6,503 nucleotides of DNA from positions 1 through 6,503 of the forward strand of contig JADGGM010000189.1 in NCBI GenBank assembly GCA_019689955.1, given 5' to 3'. Source of the DNA: Gemmatimonadaceae bacterium. Its GTDB lineage: Bacteria; Gemmatimonadota; Gemmatimonadetes; Gemmatimonadales; Gemmatimonadaceae. This document shows positions 1 through 6,503 of this stretch, piece by piece. The translations under genes and the position numbers were made by a program. Positions within the stretch are counted from its first letter, which is position 1. Every line of letters starts with the position of its first letter. The notes under the pieces are model-generated. The model was not told the origin of the DNA. It did not search any database and saw nothing but the letters and a program-made list of their open reading frames with translations.

Positions 1-20
1 GCCCTCCCCCCCCATCACGC

Positions 21-24
21 GAGG
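21..24 (+). promoter_or_regulatory. Possible ribosome binding site for the M14 peptidase
   Basis: GAGG lies 8 bases before the TTG at 33. This supports TTG over the ATG at 69, which has no purine-rich element at a comparable distance. Only 32 bases of upstream sequence are present, starting with a C-rich run at 5-13, so no promoter can be judged here. Confidence 0.35.
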
Positions 25-32
25 CTACCGAT

Positions 33-2900
33 TTGAGCCCTGTCCAGCGCACTCCCCTGGTGCTGTCGATGGTGGCACTGCTGCTCGGCGTCGTGAGTGC
101 CGCCCCCTCCTCCCTGCCGGCGCAGTCGACCGCGGCTCCTCCCCGTCCGGCGCCGCGTGCGGCGACGGTGCGCGGCATCACCTCGCCCACGCAGGAGTTC
201 GGCTTCCCGATCGGGGCGGACTACCACCTGGTCAACTACACGCAGCTCCAAGCGTACTGGACCAAGCTCGCCAAGCAGTCGGACCGCATGAAGCTCATCC
301 GCTTCGGGACCACGGCCGAGGGGCGCCCGATGCTCGCGGCGATCATCACGTCGCCCGAGAACCAGCGGCGGCTGGAGCACTACCGCCGGATCGCTCAGCG
401 CCTCGCGCTCGCCAAGGGGCTCACCGACGCGGAGGCGCATGCGCTCGCGCGCGAAGGGAAAGCGGTCGTCTGGATCGACGGCGGGCTGCACGCGACCGAG
501 GTGCTCGGCGCGCAGCAGCTCATCGAGACCGTCTACGAGCTCGTGAGCCGCACCGATCCCGAGGTCATGCGATGGCTGCGTGACGACATCGTCCTCTGCG
601 TCCTCGCCAACCCCGACGGGATGGAGCTCGTCTCCAACTGGTACAACCGCAACCCCGACACCCTCCAGCGCTCCACCAGCGGGATCCCGCGGCTCTACCA
701 GAAGTACGTGGGGCACGACAACAACCGCGACTTCTTCATGGCCAACCAGCCCGAGACGGAGGCCATGAACCGGCTCATGTACCGCGAGTGGTACCCGCTC
801 ATCGTCTACAACCACCACCAGACGGGGCCCGAGGGGACGGTGATCTTCACGCCCCCCTTCCGCGACCCGTTCAACTACAACTTCGACCCGCTCGTCCCCA
901 TGGAGCTCGACCTGGTGGGGGCGGCGATGCACACGCGCTTCCTCGAGCACGACCTGCGCGGCTTCACCATGCGCTCGGGGGCGAACTACTCGACGTGGTG
1001 GAACGGCGGGCTCCGGACCATGCCGTACTTCCACAACATGATCGGGCTGCTCACCGAGGCGGTGGGGAACCCGACGCCGATCCGGATCCCGCTCGTCCCC
1101 GCCAACCAGCTCCCGCGCGGCGATCTCCCGGCGCCGATCGCGCCGCAGCAGACGTGGCACTTCGCGCAGTCGATGGCGTACGAGCTGAACGCCAACTGGG
1201 CCGTGCTCGACCTCGCGTCGCGCTACCGTGAGCACCTGCTGTACAACATCTACCAGATGGGGCGCAACGCGATCGAGCGCGGGAGCCGCGACCACTGGAC
1301 CGTCACGCCGCGGATGATCGACTCGCTCCGGGCCGCCGTGGCGCGCGAGCGCGGGGCGGGTGCGCGGGAGACGGAGAGCGACGCGTTCGAGGCCAACATG
1401 CGTCCCTTCGGCGGCCCGGTGCCGGAGAGGTACTACGCGCTCCTCCACGATCCCGCCAAGCGCGATCCGCGCGTCTACATCATCCCGGCGAACCAGCCCG
1501 ACTTCCCGCGCGCGACGAAGTTCGTGAACATTCTCATCAAGGGCGGGGTCGCCGTGGAGCGCGCGACGGCGCCGTTCACGGCGAACGGGGTGCGCTACCC
1601 CGCGGGCTCGTACGTGGTGAAGACGGCGCAGGCGTTCCGCCCGCACGTGCTCGACATGTTCGAGCCGCAGGACCACCCGAACGACTTCGCATACCCCGGC
1701 GGTCCGCCCAAGCCGCCGTACGACATCACGGGGTGGACGCCGGCGCTCCAGATGGGGATCCAGGTGGTGCGCCTCCTCGACGACGTCACCGGCCCGTTCG
1801 CCGAGGTGACCGACACGGTGGTGCCCCCGCCCGGGCGCGTGGCGGGCGCGGGGAGCGCGGCGGGGTGGTTGGTGAGCCACGCCGTGAACAACGGGGTCAT
1901 CGTCGTGAACCGCCTCCTCGCGGCGCGCGCCGCCGTCTACTGGCTCCGCCAGCCGCTCACGGTGGGCGGGACCACGTACCCCGAGGGGACGATCTATATC
2001 CCGCGCACCGCGTCGTCGCAGGCGATCGTGGAGCGCGCGGCCGCGCAGCTCGGTGTCTCCTTCGATGCCGCGCCCAGCGCGCCCTCGGTCCCGATGCTCG
2101 CGCTGCGCCGCGCGCGCGTGGGGCTGTGGGATGAGTACGGCGGGTCGATCCCCTCGGGGTGGATCCGCTGGCTGTTCGATCAGTACGAGGTCCCGTACGA
2201 GGTGGTCTACCCGCCGGCGCTCGACGCCGGGCAGCTCCGGAGCCGGTTCGACGTGCTCGTCTTCCCCGACGGCGCGATCCCGCTCCGGGACGGCCGCCCG
2301 CGCAGCCCGTACAGCCGCATGCCGCGCCCCGACGAAGTCCCCGAGGAGTACCGCGCGCGTCTGGGAGAGGTGACGGTGGCGAAGACGGTGCCGCAGCTCC
2401 GGACCTTCCTCGAGGGGGGCGGGACAATCCTCGCTATCGGCAGCTCGACGAACCTCGGGCTCCTCCTCGGGCTCCCCATGACGGACGCGCTCGTGAAGCC
2501 GGGGACGCAGAAGCCGCTCACGCGCGAGGAGTTCTACATCCCGGGCTCGGTGCTCGAGGCGGCCGTGGACCCGCGCGACCCGCTCGCGTACGGGATCCCC
2601 GACAGCGTGGCGGTGTTCTTCGACCACAGCCCGGCGTTCCATCTCACGGAGGACGCAGCGAGCACGGTGCGCCGCGTGGCCTGGTTCGACTCGCCGACGC
2701 CGCTCCGCAGCGGGTGGGCGTGGGGGCAGCAGGCGCTCGACCAGAGCGTCGCGGTGATCGATGCGACGGTGGGGAAGGGGAAGCTCTTCCTCTTCGGGCC
2801 GGAGATCACCTTCCGCGGGCAGCCGCACGGGACGTTCCCGTTCCTCTTCAACGGGATCTTCTACGGTCCCGCGATCGCCGCGGCCGCTACGGCGCCGTAG
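33..2900 (+). CDS. Secreted M14-family zinc carboxypeptidase-like protein with C-terminal amidotransferase-like domain
   Basis: A 955-residue zinc metallopeptidase of the M14 (carboxypeptidase A/T) superfamily, expected to remove C-terminal residues from peptides outside the cytoplasm. Residues 1-30 look like a Sec signal peptide: Arg6, a hydrophobic core at about 9-24, and possible cleavage after VSA (23) or LPA (30). The M14 domain spans about 60-400. HATE gives zinc ligands His153 and Glu156; NPDG lies at 193-196; NNRDF (230-234) matches the Asn-Arg substrate-binding pair; NHHQTG supplies the third zinc ligand (probably His262); and TEA gives catalytic Glu342. A middle region (about 470-680) has two similar beta-rich segments. 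Residues 693-950 resemble the class I glutamine amidotransferase-like domain often fused to this M14 branch. The only cysteine in the protein is Cys189, so that domain has no Cys nucleophile. TTG at 33 is chosen because it gives a full signal peptide and has GAGG upstream. The frame stays open to the left edge, and ATG at 69 would shorten the n-region. Substrate is unknown. The family assignment is strong; the exact start is less sure. Confidence 0.93.
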   Translation: MSPVQRTPLVLSMVALLLGVVSAAPSSLPAQSTAAPPRPAPRAATVRGITSPTQEFGFPIGADYHLVNYTQLQAYWTKLAKQSDRMKLIRFGTTAEGRPMLAAIITSPENQRRLEHYRRIAQRLALAKGLTDAEAHALAREGKAVVWIDGGLHATEVLGAQQLIETVYELVSRTDPEVMRWLRDDIVLCVLANPDGMELVSNWYNRNPDTLQRSTSGIPRLYQKYVGHDNNRDFFMANQPETEAMNRLMYREWYPLIVYNHHQTGPEGTVIFTPPFRDPFNYNFDPLVPMELDLVGAAMHTRFLEHDLRGFTMRSGANYSTWWNGGLRTMPYFHNMIGLLTEAVGNPTPIRIPLVPANQLPRGDLPAPIAPQQTWHFAQSMAYELNANWAVLDLASRYREHLLYNIYQMGRNAIERGSRDHWTVTPRMIDSLRAAVARERGAGARETESDAFEANMRPFGGPVPERYYALLHDPAKRDPRVYIIPANQPDFPRATKFVNILIKGGVAVERATAPFTANGVRYPAGSYVVKTAQAFRPHVLDMFEPQDHPNDFAYPGGPPKPPYDITGWTPALQMGIQVVRLLDDVTGPFAEVTDTVVPPPGRVAGAGSAAGWLVSHAVNNGVIVVNRLLAARAAVYWLRQPLTVGGTTYPEGTIYIPRTASSQAIVERAAAQLGVSFDAAPSAPSVPMLALRRARVGLWDEYGGSIPSGWIRWLFDQYEVPYEVVYPPALDAGQLRSRFDVLVFPDGAIPLRDGRPRSPYSRMPRPDEVPEEYRARLGEVTVAKTVPQLRTFLEGGGTILAIGSSTNLGLLLGLPMTDALVKPGTQKPLTREEFYIPGSVLEAAVDPRDPLAYGIPDSVAVFFDHSPAFHLTEDAASTVRRVAWFDSPTPLRSGWAWGQQALDQSVAVIDATVGKGKLFLFGPEITFRGQPHGTFPFLFNGIFYGPAIAAAATAP

Positions 2901-2959
2901 CGTCTGCGGCGCGGTGCGCGCCCGCTGTGTTCCGGTGACCCGCGGGGGTATCATCCAGA

Positions 2960-2993
2960 GTGGCCCGCCGCCGTGTGGCGGCGGGCTCACCCT
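2960..2993 (+). terminator. GC-rich hairpin, probable transcription terminator after the M14 gene
   Basis: The arms at 2963-2972 (GCCCGCCGCC) and 2977-2986 (GGCGGCGGGC) are perfect 10-base complements around a GTGT loop. GTG at 2960-2962 can extend the stem with CAC at 2988-2990 if T2987 is bulged. The hairpin starts 60 bases after the M14 stop codon. The following T tract is poor: only a TTT at 2993-2995 after CC. It is therefore either a weak-tract intrinsic terminator of the kind seen in G+C-rich genomes or a stabilising 3' hairpin. The stem is nearly self-complementary, so it could also act on the opposite strand. Confidence 0.65.
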
Positions 2994-3022
2994 TTGACCT
3001 CGTCGTCCCCCTCGTCTAGCTT
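2994..3022 (+). promoter_or_regulatory. Putative sigma-70-type promoter for the DUF58-BatA-mfd operon
   Basis: TTGACC at 2994-2999 matches the -35 consensus at five of six positions. After a 17-base spacer, TAGCTT at 3017-3022 keeps the key T, A and final T of the -10 element. Transcription would then start near 3028-3030, leaving only about 5-7 bases before the ATG at 3035. No Shine-Dalgarno-like purine run precedes that ATG, which fits a very short leader. This is the most A+T-containing spot between the two transcription units. The call rests on pattern matching only, and the -10 is weak by E. coli standards. Confidence 0.5.
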
Positions 3023-3034
3023 TCGCGGCTCGCC

Positions 3035-3946
3035 ATGGACACCGAACGCGCGACGCGCGCCGATCTGCTCGACCCTGCGATCATCGCGGCGCTCGGCCGC
3101 ATCGAGGTGATCGCGCGGTGGGTGGTGGACGGGTTTCTCACCGGGCTGCACCGGTCCCCGCGCAGGGGGTTCTCGGTGGAGTTCGCCGAGCACCGCCCGT
3201 ACCAGCCCGGGGACGAGCTGCGCTACGTCGACTGGAAGATCGCGGCGCGCGCCGACAAGTGGGTGGTGAAGCAGTACGAGGAAGAGACCAACCTGCGCGC
3301 CACGCTCGTGCTCGACGTGAGCCGCTCCATGGCCTGGCGCGGCGACGCATCGCGTCTCACCAAGCTCGCCTACGCCGAACGCCTCACCGCGGCGCTCGCG
3401 CTCCTCTTCCTGCGCCAGCGCGACGCGGTGGGGCTCATCCGCTTCGACGAGTCGGTGCGCACCTCGCTCCCCCCGCGCGTGCGCTCCGGCCACTGGCAGC
3501 GCATCGTCGCGGCGCTCGGCGATCCCGGCGCGGGGCGCGCGTCGCACGCGCCGGCGGCGCTGGAGCAGGCGGGACGGCTCATCCCGCGGCGCGGGATGGT
3601 GGTGCTCATCTCCGACCTGCTCATGGACCCCGAGGACGTGCTCCGCCGCGTGCGCGCGCTCCGCGTGGCCGGCCACCACGTGGCCGTGCTCCACATCCTC
3701 GATCCCGCCGAACGTGAGCTGGCGGTGACGAGCGACGCCGTGTTCGTCGACCCGGAGACCGAGGTCGCGGTGCCGGCCACGGTGGCCGACGTGCGCACCG
3801 CGTACCGCGCCACCGTGGAGGAAGCGCTGCGCGAGTGGCGCTCGTCGCTCGCCGCCGCGGGGGCGGTGTACGAGACGATCACCACCGACGCGCCGTTCGG
3901 CGTGCCGTTGCGCCGGGCGTTCGCGGTGAGGCAGCGGCTCCCGTGA
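3035..3946 (+). CDS. DUF58 domain-containing protein
   Basis: A 303-residue soluble protein of the DUF58 family, at the family's usual length of about 300. The N-terminal half carries the family signature: GLHRSPRRGFSVEF (37-50), EHRPYQPGDELRYVDWK (52-68), then ARADK (71-75) and YEEETN (81-86). A von Willebrand factor A-like fold follows, with the metal-site motif DVSRS at 94-98 and a later acidic strand ISDLLMD at 192-198. There is no signal peptide or membrane segment, so it should be cytoplasmic. DUF58 proteins are usually encoded beside a MoxR AAA+ ATPase and BatA-type membrane proteins and are thought to act as adaptors in chaperone-like or envelope functions; the biochemical role is not established. 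ATG at 3035 is chosen because the family's N-terminus (LLDPAIIAALGRIE) begins just after it. No Shine-Dalgarno element is visible. The stop codon overlaps the next gene's start, indicating translational coupling. No MoxR gene lies immediately upstream; the M14 peptidase does. Confidence 0.93.
   Translation: MDTERATRADLLDPAIIAALGRIEVIARWVVDGFLTGLHRSPRRGFSVEFAEHRPYQPGDELRYVDWKIAARADKWVVKQYEEETNLRATLVLDVSRSMAWRGDASRLTKLAYAERLTAALALLFLRQRDAVGLIRFDESVRTSLPPRVRSGHWQRIVAALGDPGAGRASHAPAALEQAGRLIPRRGMVVLISDLLMDPEDVLRRVRALRVAGHHVAVLHILDPAERELAVTSDAVFVDPETEVAVPATVADVRTAYRATVEEALREWRSSLAAAGAVYETITTDAPFGVPLRRAFAVRQRLP
3926..3931 (+). promoter_or_regulatory. Ribosome binding site for the BatA-like gene
   Basis: GTGAGG inside the 3' end of the DUF58 gene lies 11 bases before the GTG at 3943, slightly long but usable spacing. 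It supports starting the next protein at 3943, as does the overlap with the DUF58 stop. Confidence 0.45.
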
Positions 3947-5772
3947 TCGACTTTCTCTCTCCGCTCTGGCTCCTCGCGGCCGGAGCGGCCGCGGTCCCGC
4001 TCTTCCTCCACCTGTTGCGCCGCCGGATCGGGACGCGCGTGGAGTTCCCCGCGGTGCGCTACCTCGCGCGCGCCGAGCGGGAGCACAGCCGCAAGCTCCG
4101 GCTGCGGAACCTGTTGCTCATGCTCCTCCGCATCGCCGCGATCGTTCTCATCGCCGCGGCCGCGGCGCGCCCGGTGATGCGCGTGGCCGGCGCGGGGCAC
4201 GCGCCCACGGCGCTCGCGGTCGTGCTCGACAACTCGCTCAGCACCTCCGCGATCGTCGGCGGGCGCCCGGTGCTCGACGGGCTCCGCGCGCGCGCCCGCG
4301 CCGTGGTGCGCCGCGCCGACGCCGGGGACCGCGTGTGGCTCGTGACCGCGGACGGCGTGGTGCAGGGCGGGTCGCGGGGCGCGGTGCTCGACGCGATCGA
4401 GCGCGCCGAGCCGCTCGCCGGGGCGGGGAACCTCCCCGACGCGGTCGCGCGCGCCGCCTCGCTCGTGGGGAGCGCGAGCCTCCGCCAGCGCGAGATGGCG
4501 ATCCTCACCGACGGCCAGGCCACGAGCTGGCGCGAGCCGGTGTCGCTGAGCGGGATCCACGTGCTGGTCTATCACCCCGCGGGCGCGCCGCCGGTGAACC
4601 GCGCGGTCACGGCGGCCACCGCCGCCCCGCTCCGCTGGACCCCGCGCGGCGCGATCGAGGCGCGCGTGCTCACCCCCGACTCGGCGACGTACCGCATCAC
4701 CCTCGACGGGCGCACCCTCGCCCGCGGCACCGCGGCGCGCGACGAGGAGATCCTGGTGCGCGCTGCGCCGAGCGAGCGCGGGTGGACCGCCGGCACCGTG
4801 GAGCTCGAGCCCGACGAGCTGCGCGGGGACGATGTGCGCCACTTCGCCGTCTGGATCGGCGCGGCGCCCGCGGTGCACGTCTCCCCCACGCTCGGCCTCT
4901 TCGCCCCGAGCGCCGTCGACGCGCTCGTGCAGGCCGAGCGCGCCACCGTGGGGAACGAAGTCGCCGTGGTGCCGGCCGACGAGGCCACCACGCTCCCCGC
5001 GCTCCTCGTCGCCCCGGCGGACCCGGTGCGCGTGGGCGCGGCGAATCGCGCGCTCGAGCGGCTCGGCGTGCCGTGGCGCCTCGGCGCTCCCAGGCGCGGG
5101 GAGAGCCTCGTGCGCCCGACGGGGCAGGGGAGCGGCGCGAGTGGGCTCGATGGCGTGAGCGCGTCGCTCCGCTATCCGCTCACCGCGCGCCCCGGCGAGG
5201 GGAGCGACACGCTCGCCACCGCGGCCGGCGAGCCGTGGATCGTCGCCGGCCCGCGCTACGTGCTCATCGCCTCACCCCTCACCCCCGAGGCCACGACCTT
5301 CCCCGTGCGTGCCGCGTTCGTCCCCTGGCTCGGCGACGTGCTCTCGCAGCGGCTCGGCGCCGACCCCGGCGCAATGATCGCCGCCACGCCCGGCGCCACC
5401 GTGCGCCGCCCGCGCGGCGCCGACGCGCTCGAGCTCCCCGGCGGGCAGCGCCTCGCGCTCACCGCCGATTCCCTCACCGCGCCGGAGCGGCCGGGCGCGT
5501 ACTTCTTCCTCCGCGGCGGCGCGCGCATGGGCGCGCTCGTCGTCAACGCCGAACCCGCGGAGTCGGACCTGCGGCGCCTCCCCGCCACCGCGCTCGCCGC
5601 ACGCATCCGCGCGCGTGGCGTGCAGGTGCTCGACGACAGCACCGCGCTCACCGCGCGCGTCTTCGCCTCCGCGCCGCAGCGCCCGATCGTCGTCCCGTTG
5701 CTCCTCGTCGCGCTCGCGACGTTGCTCGCGGAATCGGTGCTCGCCGGCGGCGGCGCGCGGAGGGCGGCCTAG
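3943..5772 (+). CDS. BatA/von Willebrand factor A domain membrane protein
   Basis: A 609-residue membrane protein with the BatA (aerotolerance regulator) N-terminal domain at about 1-78. It opens with IDFLSPLWLLAAGAAAVPLF, the first membrane segment (about 5-24), followed by HLLRRR and the conserved VEFPAVRYL (33-41), with a second segment at about 57-76. A von Willebrand factor A domain follows (about 88-212), with metal-site motif DNSLS (96-100) and ILTDGQ (187-192). Residues 218-305 look like a beta-sandwich. Residues about 308-470 contain Rossmann-like strands, possibly amidotransferase-like without an obvious active site; this is a weak inference. A third hydrophobic segment lies at about 581-600 near the C-terminus. 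The GTG at 3943 overlaps the DUF58 stop (GTGA). An ATG 108 bases upstream in frame is rejected because the extra residues are an arginine-rich readout of the DUF58 gene, while the family start fits 3943. It probably works with the upstream DUF58 protein and a MoxR ATPase encoded elsewhere. Domain calls at the N-terminus are strong; specific function is unknown. Confidence 0.9.
   Translation: MIDFLSPLWLLAAGAAAVPLFLHLLRRRIGTRVEFPAVRYLARAEREHSRKLRLRNLLLMLLRIAAIVLIAAAAARPVMRVAGAGHAPTALAVVLDNSLSTSAIVGGRPVLDGLRARARAVVRRADAGDRVWLVTADGVVQGGSRGAVLDAIERAEPLAGAGNLPDAVARAASLVGSASLRQREMAILTDGQATSWREPVSLSGIHVLVYHPAGAPPVNRAVTAATAAPLRWTPRGAIEARVLTPDSATYRITLDGRTLARGTAARDEEILVRAAPSERGWTAGTVELEPDELRGDDVRHFAVWIGAAPAVHVSPTLGLFAPSAVDALVQAERATVGNEVAVVPADEATTLPALLVAPADPVRVGAANRALERLGVPWRLGAPRRGESLVRPTGQGSGASGLDGVSASLRYPLTARPGEGSDTLATAAGEPWIVAGPRYVLIASPLTPEATTFPVRAAFVPWLGDVLSQRLGADPGAMIAATPGATVRRPRGADALELPGGQRLALTADSLTAPERPGAYFFLRGGARMGALVVNAEPAESDLRRLPATALAARIRARGVQVLDDSTALTARVFASAPQRPIVVPLLLVALATLLAESVLAGGGARRAA
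5759..5764 (+). promoter_or_regulatory. Ribosome binding site for mfd
   Basis: GGAGGG within the last codons of the BatA-like gene ends 7 bases before the GTG at 5772. It is the best Shine-Dalgarno match in the window and decides the mfd start. It implies that ribosomes finishing the upstream gene can re-initiate directly. Confidence 0.65.
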
Positions 5773-6503
5773 TGCCGCTCCCGCAACTGCTCGACGCGCT
5801 GGAGGCGCTCCCCGCCTTCGCGCGCCTCGTGAACACCCTCCCCGCGCCCGGCGAGCGCCGCACGATCGGCGGGCTCGCCGGCTCGAGCGACGCCACGCTG
5901 TGCGCCGCGCTCGTGCGCCGCCTCGCCCCCGCGCGCTTCTTCGTCGTGATCGCCGAGACCGTCCCCGACGCCGAGCGCTGGCTCGCCGACCTCGGCGCCC
6001 TCGCCGACGACACCGGCGTCGCGCTCTACCCGCCGCGCGAAGGGTTCGGCGAGGCGGAACCGCACCTGGAGGTGGCCGGGGAGCGCGTGGAGACCATGGC
6101 GCGCCTGGCGCGCGGGGAAGTGCACACGCTCATCACCACCGCGCGCGCCGTCCTCGAACGCACGCGCCTTCCGCGCGCCGTGCAGAGCGCGCGCGTCGAG
6201 CTCCGCGTGGGGGACGTGCGCCGCCCCGAAGACCTCGCCGCCCACCTCGAGGCCGTGGGGTTCGAGCGCGTGACGCTCGTGGAAGACGTCGCGCAGTTCA
6301 GTGTGCGCGGCGGGATCTTCGACATCTACAGCTTCGGGATGGCGAACCCCGTGCGGCTCGAGTTCTGGGGCGACGAGATCACCTCGCTCCGGTACTTCGA
6401 CATCGTCAGCCAGCGCTCCACCCGCGAGGCCGACTACGCCGTTGTGCTCCCCGTCGACGGCCGCCTCGCCGAGCCCGCGGACGGGGGCGACGGGGGCGAT
6501 GGG
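5772..6503 (+). CDS. mfd: Transcription-repair coupling factor Mfd, N-terminal part (cut by window edge)
   Basis: The first 244 residues of Mfd, the DNA translocase that displaces stalled RNA polymerase and recruits UvrA to the lesion for nucleotide excision repair. The visible part is the UvrB-homology region that binds UvrA. GLAGSSDATLCAAL (34-47) corresponds to the degenerate nucleotide-binding segment. YPPREGFGE at 86-94 and ERVETMARL at 104-112 follow the family order, as does ITTARAVLER (121-130). The strongest signature is VEDVAQFSVRGGIFDIY at 170-186, then PVRLEFWGDEITSLRYFD (193-210) and SQRS (213-216), matching the conserved Mfd/UvrB motif. The last residues form a Gly/Asp-rich tract (DGGDGGDG, 237-244). 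The RNA polymerase-interacting, helicase and C-terminal domains lie beyond the edge; Mfd is usually about 1,100-1,200 residues. The start is GTG at 5772, sharing one base with the TAG stop of the upstream gene and preceded by GGAGGG. The gene is probably the third in the operon. Confidence 0.92.
   Translation, partial: MPLPQLLDALEALPAFARLVNTLPAPGERRTIGGLAGSSDATLCAALVRRLAPARFFVVIAETVPDAERWLADLGALADDTGVALYPPREGFGEAEPHLEVAGERVETMARLARGEVHTLITTARAVLERTRLPRAVQSARVELRVGDVRRPEDLAAHLEAVGFERVTLVEDVAQFSVRGGIFDIYSFGMANPVRLEFWGDEITSLRYFDIVSQRSTREADYAVVLPVDGRLAEPADGGDGGDG

Noticed and set aside
26..32. TACCGAT as a -10 element for the M14 gene
   Set aside because: It lacks the final T of a -10 at the right position, the matching -35 region is a C-run at the window edge, and it abuts the proposed start codon, so it cannot be supported.
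15..2990. Open frame of 991 codons on the minus strand covering the whole M14 gene
   Set aside because: The product is dominated by Arg, His, Glu, Val and Pro with no recognisable domain, as expected when a very G+C-rich gene is read in an antisense frame where stops are rare. The + strand frame carries complete M14 motifs.
2159..2997. Alternative + strand frames at the end of the M14 gene
   Set aside because: Arg/Pro/Gly-rich readouts without domains, overlapping the amidotransferase-like domain in the real frame.
3835..3942. Upstream ATG extension of the BatA-like protein
   Set aside because: The extra 36 residues are an arginine-rich out-of-frame reading of the DUF58 C-terminus. The family's N-terminal sequence starts at the GTG at 3943.
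3370..4878. Open frame of 502 codons on the minus strand across DUF58 and the BatA-like gene
   Set aside because: Low-complexity Arg/Ala/Glu-rich product, no domain, spans two well-supported + strand genes. It is a composition artefact, as are the shorter minus-strand frames in this region.
5769..6325. Minus-strand frames opposite mfd
   Set aside because: The + strand frame from GTG at 5772 is open to the edge for 244 codons and contains the conserved Mfd motif; the antisense frames show no domain.

Overview
The window is a stretch of very G+C-rich bacterial chromosome (about 70% or more by eye, not counted), densely coding, with every gene on the + strand. Codon third positions are almost all G or C, and two of the four starts are GTG and one is TTG. 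I see no mobile element, CRISPR array, tRNA or rRNA. Three features would fit Gemmatimonadota or a similar G+C-rich environmental phylum: a large secreted M14 peptidase with a C-terminal amidotransferase-like domain, a DUF58/BatA pair, and a promoter with a TAGCTT -10 and almost no leader. This taxonomic placement is inference only.

Layout. (1) Positions 33-2900 encode a 955-residue exported M14-family zinc carboxypeptidase-like protein. It has an intact metal and catalytic signature and a C-terminal class I glutamine amidotransferase-like fold that lacks a cysteine nucleophile. (2) The 134-base gap at 2901-3034 packs a perfect GC hairpin (probable terminator) directly against a promoter-like -35/-10 pair. 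(3) Positions 3035-3946 encode a DUF58 protein. (4) It overlaps by 4 bases (GTGA) a 609-residue BatA/von Willebrand factor A membrane protein at 3943-5772. (5) That gene overlaps by 1 base (TAGTG) the 5' part of mfd, the transcription-repair coupling factor, which runs off the right edge.

How the genes relate. The peptidase looks like a separate transcription unit that acts outside the cytoplasm. DUF58, BatA-like and mfd are so tightly packed that they are very probably co-transcribed and translationally coupled from the promoter near 3000. DUF58 and BatA-like proteins normally work with a MoxR-type AAA+ ATPase, and none is encoded in this window. The linkage to mfd may simply be genome packing. 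Overall the window looks like ordinary chromosomal housekeeping and envelope genes. I found nothing that amounts to a new system, and the findings below are modest.
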